Source: JAEHDI01 sp035455185 (GTDB taxonomy: Bacteria; Acidobacteriota; Terriglobia; Bryobacterales; Bryobacteraceae). Taken from it: a stretch of DNA of 12,560 bases. The position numbers and the translations under genes are program-made. The notes under the pieces are model-generated. The model did no database searches. It was not told the DNA's origin and worked only from the letters and a program-made list of their open reading frames with translations. The stretch spans positions 1-12,560 of the forward strand of contig DATIFQ010000195.1 of NCBI GenBank assembly GCA_035455185.1, written 5' to 3'. Shown here piece by piece: positions 6,972-12,560 of this stretch (position 1 is the first letter of the stretch; the number at the start of each line of letters is the position of its first letter).

Positions 6972-6986
6972 CTGGATGGAGGTTTG

Positions 6987-8468
6987 ATGCTTCCCGCGCC
7001 GGTGCTGGACCCCGAATCCGAAGTACCTCTATACCGACAGCTCCATGAACACGTGCGCGAGCTGATCGGAGCGGGCCGTCTCAAACCCGGTGACCGGTTG
7101 CCATCCACGCGGGACTTGGCTGGCCATCTTGGCCTGAATCGGACCACCGTCTCCGCTGCTTACGAACTGCTCGAAACGGAGGGGCTGATCCGTGGGCACG
7201 TCGGACGCGGGAGTTTCGTGACCGGCAGCGTTCCGTCCGAATCGTCCGGCCTCGACTGGGCGGAAGTGCTCGAATCGTGGGACCGCGGCTCGTTTCCCCA
7301 GCCTGCGGCGGCACCCGAAGAAATGATCAGCTTCGCGACGTCGCGGCCCGCCGACCATTTGTTCCCGATCGACGAGTTTCGCGCGACGTGCAGGGAAGTG
7401 GTTGCCGCGGAAGGCGCGGCGGCGATCCTGCAGCTCGGCTCTCCGAGCGGCTACGGACCTTTGCGGGACTATCTGATCGACGAGGGCCGGGAGGAAGGGG
7501 TGGCGGGGCCGGGCGACGACGTCGTCGTCACCAACGGATGCCAGCAGGCCATGGACTTGATCCAGCGGGTACTCTTGCGCCCCGGTGACACGGTGCTGCT
7601 TGAAGATCCGGTCTACCCGGGAGCGAAAGGCGTATTCGCGCGCGCTGGGACGCGCGTCGTCGGAGTGCCGGTCGGAGCCCAAGGCATGGACCTCGAACAT
7701 CTGGAGCGCGCGATAGCGCGGGAGAAGCCGCGGCTGCTGGTCGTGACGCCGAATTTTCAGAATCCAACGGGAGCGACTCTTCCGCTGGCGGCGCGGCGGA
7801 CGATTCTGGAGATGGTCCGGGAAGCCCGCGTGGTCCTCGTCGAAAACGATATCTACGGAGCACTGCGATACGAAGGCGAGCCGCTGCCGACGCTGAAACA
7901 GCTCGATGACACGGGCGACACCGTGCTCCTGCGCAGTTACTCGAAGCTGGCCTTTCCGGGTCTGCGGGTAGGCTGGGTCACCGGACCGCACGCGCTGTCA
8001 GGGAGGCTGGCGGAGGCAAAACAGTTCACCGACCTCCACTCGGACCAGCTTTCCCAGGCCGTGCTGCTGCGATTTGCCGAGTCGGGCCGGCTGGCGGCGC
8101 ACCGCGCGCGGATTGTCGCGGCGGGGGCGGAGCGGCTGTCGGCGGTGATCGAGGCGTGCGGGCGCTACCTGCCGGACGGGACCCGGCTAACGCGGCCGCA
8201 GGGCGGAATGAATCTGTGGGTCCGGCTGCCGCAGCCGCTCGACGCGGGAGAACTGCTGGCGCGGGCGCATCAGGAGAACGTGAGCTATTTGCCGGGGAAG
8301 TACTTCGAGGTCAGCCGTCACGATCCCGGCGGTTTGCGTCTGAGTTTCGCGGGACTTACGCCGGAGAAGATCCGCGCGGGCGTCGCCATTCTGGGCGGCA
8401 TTTTTTCAAATGAATTGGAGCGGGCGCGGGCGTCGCGTCATTTTGACCCCGCGCCGGCGATGGTATAG
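6987..8468 (+). CDS. pdxR: MocR-family (GntR/aminotransferase) regulator of PLP synthesis, PdxR-like
   Basis: 493 residues from ATG 6987, chosen because GGAGG lies 4 bases upstream and the GntR domain begins just inside; a longer in-frame opening back to 6822 overlaps the divergent gene. Residues 14-80 are a GntR winged helix (PLYRQL, LKPGDRLPSTRDLAGHLGLN, TVSAAYELLE, GRGSFVTG). Residues about 112-475 are a fold-type I aminotransferase domain: PNFQNPTG (Asn259), VENDIYG (Asp288, Tyr290), SYSKLAFPGLRVGW with Lys320 for the PLP Schiff base, and RLSFA (Arg451). All PLP-binding residues look intact. PdxR proteins sense PLP and control pdxST. The pdxS gene starts 11 bases downstream, which is the main reason for calling PdxR rather than another MocR (for example GabR). 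PdxR genes are commonly divergent from pdxST; here all are co-directional. Confidence 0.87.
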   Translation: MLPAPVLDPESEVPLYRQLHEHVRELIGAGRLKPGDRLPSTRDLAGHLGLNRTTVSAAYELLETEGLIRGHVGRGSFVTGSVPSESSGLDWAEVLESWDRGSFPQPAAAPEEMISFATSRPADHLFPIDEFRATCREVVAAEGAAAILQLGSPSGYGPLRDYLIDEGREEGVAGPGDDVVVTNGCQQAMDLIQRVLLRPGDTVLLEDPVYPGAKGVFARAGTRVVGVPVGAQGMDLEHLERAIAREKPRLLVVTPNFQNPTGATLPLAARRTILEMVREARVVLVENDIYGALRYEGEPLPTLKQLDDTGDTVLLRSYSKLAFPGLRVGWVTGPHALSGRLAEAKQFTDLHSDQLSQAVLLRFAESGRLAAHRARIVAAGAERLSAVIEACGRYLPDGTRLTRPQGGMNLWVRLPQPLDAGELLARAHQENVSYLPGKYFEVSRHDPGGLRLSFAGLTPEKIRAGVAILGGIFSNELERARASRHFDPAPAMV

Positions 8469-8479
8469 GAGGCAGTCGA

Positions 8480-9364
<885 letters not shown>

Positions 9365-9372
9365 GCGATGGC

Positions 9373-9402
9373 CGCGAATGGGCGCGACTGAACGCAACTT
9401 CG
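9373..9402 (+). repeat. Short decamer-periodic repeat between pdxS and pdxT
   Basis: Three contiguous 10-bp units, CGCGAATGGG, CGCGACTGAA and CGCAACTTCG, share CGC.A at the same phase. The bases just after, read on the opposite strand, continue the pattern (CGTGAATCAA, CGCGAAGTTG), so the 69-bp gap may be a small decayed repeat. A 5-bp hairpin (AACGC/GCGTT, 9391-9406) lies inside. No promoter is evident. Confidence 0.4.
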
Positions 9403-9433
9403 CGTTGATTCACGGCTTTCATCAGGGCTGTTT

Positions 9434-10012
9434 ATGAAGAAAGTCGGGGTGCTTGCCCTCCAAGGTGATTTCGAGGCGCATCAGAAGGCGCTCGACCGCG
9501 CGGGTGCCGAGGCCATTGAAGTGCGAACCGCGGCTGAACTGGAGGGGGTGGACGGTCTGGTGATCCCCGGCGGCGAGAGCACGACGATGCTGAAACTGCT
9601 GCGGGAGGAGAAGCTCTTCGAGCCGCTGCGGCGGTTCGGCGAACGGCGGCCGATCTTCGGTACCTGCGCGGGAACGATTCTGCTGGCCACCGAGGTATCG
9701 CATCCCACGCAGGAGTCGCTTGGGCTGATGGACATCTCCGTCGAGCGGAACGGGTATGGACGGCAGCTCGACAGCCACGTCGCCGTCGGGTGTCCGGAAG
9801 ATGAGTTTCTTCGGCGGACGGGCGAGGGCGATCTCGAGATGGTCTTCATCCGCGCGCCGGTCATCCGCCGGGCGGGCGGCGATGTGAAGGTGCTGGTGGA
9901 ACACCGTGGCGCGGCGGTGCTGGTGGAGCAGGGCAGGCACCTGGCGGCGACGTTCCATCCGGAACTCGGCGCCGACGAACGGGTGCACCGTCTCTTCCTC
10001 GCGAAGCTTTGA
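9434..10012 (+). CDS. pdxT: Pyridoxal 5'-phosphate synthase, glutaminase subunit PdxT
   Basis: 192 residues, standard for PdxT, a class I glutamine amidotransferase that hydrolyses glutamine and channels ammonia to PdxS in the 12+12 complex. The start MKKVGVLALQGDFEAH is typical, with the oxyanion-loop segment PGGESTTM at 45-52. The catalytic triad is visible: Cys78 in GTCAGTILLA, and His175/Glu177 in TFHPEL. NGYGRQLDS (106-114) is the conserved segment facing the synthase. A weak ribosome-binding site (AGGG, 9424-9427) precedes the ATG. It lies in the pdxR-pdxS-pdxT operon and is followed after 10 bases by a phosphatase gene. Confidence 0.97.
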   Translation: MKKVGVLALQGDFEAHQKALDRAGAEAIEVRTAAELEGVDGLVIPGGESTTMLKLLREEKLFEPLRRFGERRPIFGTCAGTILLATEVSHPTQESLGLMDISVERNGYGRQLDSHVAVGCPEDEFLRRTGEGDLEMVFIRAPVIRRAGGDVKVLVEHRGAAVLVEQGRHLAATFHPELGADERVHRLFLAKL

Positions 10013-10022
10013 GAACAATACG

Positions 10023-10424
10023 GTGAGAGTTCTTTTCGTCTGCCTTGGAAACTCGTGCCGCAGCCAGATGGCCGAGGGGTTCGCGCGGGCTCATGGCAGA
10101 GGAGTTTGGGGAGCCGACAGCGCTGGGCTGATGCCGGCGACGATCGTCGCGCCACTGACGCGCCGCGTGATGGAGGAGAAGAACATCAGTCTTGAAGAGC
10201 ACTTCCCGAAAGGGCTCGACGAGATTCGTCTCTCCGACTACGGCTTGGTGGTGAATATGAGCGGCTACGAGATGCCCGGCATCGTCACGGCGCCGGTGCG
10301 TACGTGGGACGTCCGTGACCCGATCGGGCAAAGCGAGAAGGTATACCGCGAGGTGCGCGACGAGATCGAGCGGCTGGTACTGGGCCTGCTGTCGGAGGTG
10401 CGTGCCCGCACCGGCGCGGGGTAG
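10023..10424 (+). CDS. Low-molecular-weight protein-tyrosine-phosphatase/arsenate-reductase-fold phosphatase
   Basis: 133 residues from GTG 10023; starting here puts the catalytic P-loop at the N terminus as in all family members. CLGNSCRSQMAEG carries the C-X5-R signature, with Cys7 as nucleophile and Arg13 binding phosphate; Cys12 matches the backup cysteine of LMW-PTPs. WDVRDPIG (95-102) supplies the general-acid aspartate (Asp96 or Asp99), followed by a C-terminal helix (YREVRDEIERLV). Arsenate reductases of this fold need two further relay cysteines near residues 80-90. Here that stretch reads NMSGYEMPG, with no cysteine, so a phosphatase is more likely than arsenate reduction. It follows pdxT by 10 bases and may be co-transcribed; a PLP-related substrate is only a guess from context. 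Confidence 0.82.
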   Translation: MRVLFVCLGNSCRSQMAEGFARAHGRGVWGADSAGLMPATIVAPLTRRVMEEKNISLEEHFPKGLDEIRLSDYGLVVNMSGYEMPGIVTAPVRTWDVRDPIGQSEKVYREVRDEIERLVLGLLSEVRARTGAG

Positions 10425-10427
10425 GCG

Positions 10428-10455
10428 TTAAAGTCGTGCGGAAACCGAATAGAAT
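10428..10455 (+). promoter_or_regulatory. Possible promoter for the FHA-cyclase gene
   Basis: TTAAAG (10428-10433) and TAGAAT (10450-10455) are separated by 16 bases, 17 bases before the ATG at 10473, with a GGACGGGG ribosome-binding stretch in between. The -35 match is poor; read-through from the phosphatase gene is equally possible. Confidence 0.3.
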
Positions 10456-10472
10456 GGTCCGGACGGGGTACG

Positions 10473-11435
10473 ATGGCTGGCGACGCATTTCAGGCTTATC
10501 TTCTGGCGCAAATTGAAGGACGAGAGGAACGGTTTCCGCTGGAAACCGGGATGGTCTGCCGGATCGGGCGGGGCGAGGAGAATTCCGTCGTGCTGGGCGA
10601 CAACCTTGTGTCGCGCCGGCACGCGCTGTTGCAGTGCACGCAAGGCGGCGAATACTTCCTGGTGGACTTAGGCAGCCGGAACGGTACGTTGTTGAACGGG
10701 CGCCGCGTCACGGTGCCGGTGACTCTGAAGACAGGCGACCGGATATCGATCGGATCGTATGAGATCGAGTTTCAGGGGCCTCCGGCGATAGCGGAGGATA
10801 AGGCCAGCTTCGGCGAGACGATGCTGGCGGTATCGCACCGGCTGATCACGGTGCTGGTCGCGGACATCCGCGACTTCACCGGGCTCTCCCGCCGGATTGG
10901 GGAGGCGCGATTATCGGAGATGATGAGCGTCTTCTTCGGCGAGTGCGGGAGGGTGCTGGCGGAGCACGGCGCGTGGGGGCAGAAGTACATCGGCGACGCC
11001 GTGATGGCGTTCTGGGTGCACCAGCGTGAGATCCCCGACCGCCGGGAACTGGCGGGTGTATTCGCCTCGCTAGCGGAAATCTTCGACACGGCGGCCGGGC
11101 TGCAGAAGCGGGTCGGGCTCGACGCGGCGATCCGGATTGGCGCGGGAGTCAACACGGGCTTGGCTTCGGTGGCCAATATCGGGAGTGTGGCCGCGTCCGA
11201 CTACACCGCGGTGAGCGAAGCTGTGAACCTGGCGTTCCGGCTGGAGACGGCGACCAAGGAGGTCGGCTGCGACGTGGTGCTGGGCCAGGAGACGGTGGCG
11301 CGCCTTGCCCAGTTTGCCGACGTCTCTCATTTGTTTGACATGCGCACCGTGACGTTGAAGGGTTACGAAAACCCGATGCCGGCCTACGCCGGGCGCGCCG
11401 AATCGGTCGCGGAGCTTCGCCGGATCCTTGCGTAG
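10473..11435 (+). CDS. FHA domain-adenylate cyclase (class III) fusion
   Basis: 320 residues without a signal peptide or membrane segment, so cytoplasmic. The N-terminal FHA domain (about 8-101) shows CRIGRGEENSVVLGD, SRRHA (Ser48-His50) and GSRNGTLLNG, which bind phosphothreonine peptides. The class III nucleotide cyclase domain (about 124-306) has both metal aspartates, Asp131 in VLVADIRDFTGLS and Asp175 in KYIGDAVMAFW. It also has the adenine-specifying pair Lys171 and Asp243 (SDYTAVSEA), and the transition-state residues Asn252 and Arg256 in VNLAFRLE. All catalytic positions are filled, so it should make cAMP from ATP as a homodimer. The FHA domain probably couples output to a Ser/Thr kinase signal; none is in the window. 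A 48-base gap separates it from the phosphatase gene. Confidence 0.92.
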   Translation: MAGDAFQAYLLAQIEGREERFPLETGMVCRIGRGEENSVVLGDNLVSRRHALLQCTQGGEYFLVDLGSRNGTLLNGRRVTVPVTLKTGDRISIGSYEIEFQGPPAIAEDKASFGETMLAVSHRLITVLVADIRDFTGLSRRIGEARLSEMMSVFFGECGRVLAEHGAWGQKYIGDAVMAFWVHQREIPDRRELAGVFASLAEIFDTAAGLQKRVGLDAAIRIGAGVNTGLASVANIGSVAASDYTAVSEAVNLAFRLETATKEVGCDVVLGQETVARLAQFADVSHLFDMRTVTLKGYENPMPAYAGRAESVAELRRILA

Positions 11436-11456
11436 TTGCGGCAGAGCGATGAAAAT

Positions 11457-11485
11457 TTGACAGCGGCGCAACGCTTCGGGACAAT
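11457..11485 (+). promoter_or_regulatory. Sigma-70 promoter of tRNA-Leu
   Basis: A perfect TTGACA (11457-11462) is followed after 17 bases by GACAAT (11480-11485). The transcript start would be near 11492, about 15 bases before the mature tRNA, as expected for a tRNA gene. Confidence 0.7.
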
Positions 11486-11506
11486 AGAAACGAATTCACC
11501 ATCCGT

Positions 11507-11593
11507 GCGGATGTGGCGGAACTGGCAGACGCGCATGGTTCAGGTCCATGTGCCCGCAAGGGCGTGGAGGTTCAAGTCCTCTCATCCGCACCA
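11507..11593 (+). tRNA. tRNA-Leu (anticodon CAG)
   Basis: 87 nt including an encoded CCA. The acceptor stem GCGGATG pairs with CATCCGC (11583-11589), with discriminator A at 11590 and CCA at 11591-11593. The anticodon stem CATGG/CCATG encloses loop TTCAGGT, with CAG at 11541-11543. The long variable arm (TGCCC-GCAA-GGGCG) marks a class II tRNA, and the T arm is GGAGG-TTCAAGT-CCTCT. It decodes CUG. A recombinase fragment begins within about 60 bases downstream, so the tRNA 3' end may have been an integration site. Confidence 0.97.
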
Positions 11594-11649
11594 ACCAAAT
11601 CAATAACTTAGAGACTTTCGAGGCCCGGCGGGTACTTGTTTTTCAGCAG

Positions 11650-11856
11650 TCGGCACCGGGAACTCAGCCATCAATCGCGAACCGTCCCTATTGCGGCGGG
11701 CGTTCAAGCTTGCAGCGAAATGCACCCCGCCGAAAGTGAGCTGGGTTCGGTTCATCCCGATGCTCGAGGAGAACAACATCAGGAGAACAACGTCAGGCGA
11801 GGTTTCTCGAGCTCGACCCTTATCTAAAGCTTCAAGCGGAGCTACCAGTGAAGGTG
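11650..11856 (+). pseudogene. Tyrosine recombinase (phage-type integrase) fragment, frameshifted
   Basis: In the frame of 11691 the sequence reads GTGNSAINREPSLLRRAFKL then AAKCTPPKVSWVRFIPML then EENN. This is the pattern at the end of the core-binding SAM-like domain of tyrosine integrases ('..TINREL..LkRaF.LA....P.IPmLeENNvR.GFf'). At that point a 14-bp tandem duplication (11768-11795) shifts the frame: the second copy gives ENNVRRGF in another frame, and the third frame then gives FLELDPYLKLQAELPVKV (11803-11856), like the following integrase segment. A stop (TAA, 11604-11606) blocks the upstream frame. The N-terminal domain and the catalytic R-H-R-Y half are not found. It is a dead fragment next to tRNA-Leu. 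Recognition is by motif only. Confidence 0.6.
11768..11795 (+). repeat. 14-bp tandem duplication inside the integrase fragment
   Basis: GGAGAACAACATCA (11768-11781) is immediately followed by GGAGAACAACGTCA (11782-11795), differing at one base. Because 14 is not a multiple of 3, the duplication moves the conserved ENN(V/I)R motif into a second frame. Confidence 0.85.
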
Positions 11857-12213
11857 CAGTGTCCCCCGTTTCGGTGCATCAGCCGCCGCCATGCCGCATC
11901 GACGTACCGCGCCCGCGCAGGATCGTCTCTCGCATCCCGAGAGACGGGGGTCCTGTACCGCAGCTTGGGCCAGGCGTAGATGATGGGCGCTCTTCGGCCT
12001 GAATCGTCGTCTGACGACTCCGCTCCCGGAAGTCTTGCGGTCCTCAGCGCCATCGGAAAAACACTGCAGCACCTCTTGGTCCGAAAGTGCTACGCGAGCG
12101 AGAATGAGCCATGAGCCCGCGATTGGGATCTGGTGGAATGGCTTAGTTTTGAGGTGCTTCGGCAGATTCGTCGTTTGATTGACCGCAATCGCCAGAAGCC
12201 TGAGGAATACGGC

Positions 12214-12264
12214 GAGGTTTGTGTTATAGCAACACAAGGCATGCGTTATCGTAATACAAACCTC
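12214..12264. repeat. Inverted repeat with nested hairpin
   Basis: GAGGTTTGTGTTA (12214-12226) matches the reverse complement of 12252-12264 at 12 of 13 bases. Nested within, TTGTGTT (12219-12225) and AACACAA (12231-12237) form a perfect 7-bp hairpin with a 5-base loop, so two alternative foldings compete. No T-run follows, so it is not a typical terminator. Confidence 0.6.
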
Positions 12265-12278
12265 CGGGGGTGCCCCGG
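12264..12278. repeat. GC hairpin
   Basis: CCGGGG and CCCCGG pair perfectly around a 3-base loop (GTG). It abuts the inverted repeat at 12214-12264. No poly-T follows on either strand. Confidence 0.5.
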
Positions 12279-12473
12279 CACGTCGTATCGGCCGTAATCT
12301 CCAAACCCGTCCGAACGATTCTTCGACTCGTTACCTTGCGGTGTGATCGGCGGGTGGGCCGCCGAAAGTGGAAGCGATCCCGTCTGCCGACAGTTTTCTG
12401 GTGCATTGTCCGAAGCCCAAACTCGAAAGCCGGCCAAGTGCTATGCACGCCGCCCCTGTTCTGTAAGGGACAC

Positions 12474-12560
12474 CTACAAGAGCCGTTGCCGTGCCTCATG
12501 GAGCGTCGCAAGTAGGTGATCCAGATCAATCAGCCACGGTTGACCGTTCGGTTTCGGATA
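12474..12560 (-). CDS. Possible C-terminal end of an unidentified protein running in from the right edge
   Basis: On the minus strand the frame is open from the window end to TAG at 12474-12476, giving 28 residues: PKPNGQPWLIDLDHLL is followed by an amphipathic ATLHEARQRLL end. Composition looks protein-like (hydrophobic core, charged helix), unlike the other frames here, but the stretch is short and I do not recognise the family. It could equally be chance or part of the decayed element. Confidence 0.25.
   Translation of the reverse strand, partial: YPKPNGQPWLIDLDHLLATLHEARQRLL

Larger units (their letters stand above)
11857..12473. other. Gene-poor stretch, no supportable coding region
   Basis: Short overlapping frames occur on both strands (the longest is about 130 codons, 11842-12237 on the minus strand), but none has a ribosome-binding site, a recognisable motif or consistent codon use. 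Base composition is visibly less GC-rich than the rest of the window. Together with the integrase fragment next door this suggests decayed foreign DNA. The only clear structures are the dyad at 12214-12264 and the GC hairpin at 12264-12278. Confidence 0.5.

Noticed and set aside
6822..6986. An upstream extension of pdxR
   Set aside because: It overlaps the divergent gene's start and promoter. GGAGG at 6978-6982 and the position of the GntR domain fix the start at 6987.
10023..10424. Arsenate reductase ArsC
   Set aside because: The P-loop fits, but the two extra redox cysteines required in thioredoxin-coupled ArsC are absent.
11621..11645. Rho-independent terminator after tRNA-Leu (CCCGGCGGG then a T-rich stretch)
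   Set aside because: The stem is only 3 bp and the T run is separated from it by several bases, which is too weak to call.
11842..12237. A 131-codon open frame on the minus strand
   Set aside because: No ribosome-binding site or family motif. It overlaps the integrase fragment and ends in it, and its composition looks like chance.
12214..12264. Integron attC site
   Set aside because: The outer ends do not match the conserved GTTRRRY and RYYYAAC core sites, and no integron integrase or cassette is nearby.

Overview
This 12.56-kb window is GC-rich chromosomal sequence, most likely from an Acidobacteriota bacterium, possibly a Solibacter/Bryobacterales relative. The best lineage marker is the secreted VWFA-related protein at 3565-4602, whose family is largely confined to that phylum. 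A secreted GH42-like protein with a trimerization-type domain and mostly weak ribosome-binding sites fit this, but the assignment is inference from protein character only.

Layout. (1) 1-2441 (+): the C-terminal end of aconitase AcnA, overlapped by 4 bases (GTGA) with a secreted GH42-like glycosidase. (2) 2442-2714: a convergent gap holding a decayed mobile-type cassette. It is an internally deleted four-helix-bundle (23S rRNA-IVP family) gene flanked by inverted arrays of a 7-bp repeat. (3) 6896-2715 (-): four genes on one strand: a secreted triple-RidA-fold protein, a 2-keto-3-deoxygluconate kinase (KdgK), the VWFA-related protein, and a LexA-like S24 peptidase with a non-HTH N-terminal domain. 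(4) 6897-6986: a divergent regulatory gap with dyad and direct repeats. (5) 6987-10424 (+): a compact vitamin B6 operon, pdxR (MocR-type regulator)-pdxS-pdxT, followed 10 bases later by a low-molecular-weight phosphatase. (6) 10473-11435 (+): an FHA-adenylate cyclase fusion. (7) 11507-11593 (+): tRNA-Leu(CAG) with a strong promoter. (8) 11594-12560: a gene-poor tail, visibly less GC-rich, starting with a frameshifted fragment of a tyrosine recombinase beside the tRNA and containing inverted repeats. This looks like the scar of an integrated element.

How the genes work together. PdxS and PdxT form the DXP-independent PLP synthase, and the PLP-binding regulator PdxR directly upstream is the expected sensor of its product. 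KdgK would phosphorylate 2-keto-3-deoxygluconate from uronate or sugar-acid breakdown; the secreted glycosidase may supply sugars, but that link is speculative. The least ordinary items are the triple RidA-fold secreted protein without the catalytic arginine, the LexA-like protease with no DNA-binding domain but correctly spaced Ala-Gly, Ser and Lys, the heptamer-flanked four-helix-bundle remnant, and the tRNA-adjacent recombinase remnant carrying a visible 14-bp duplication.
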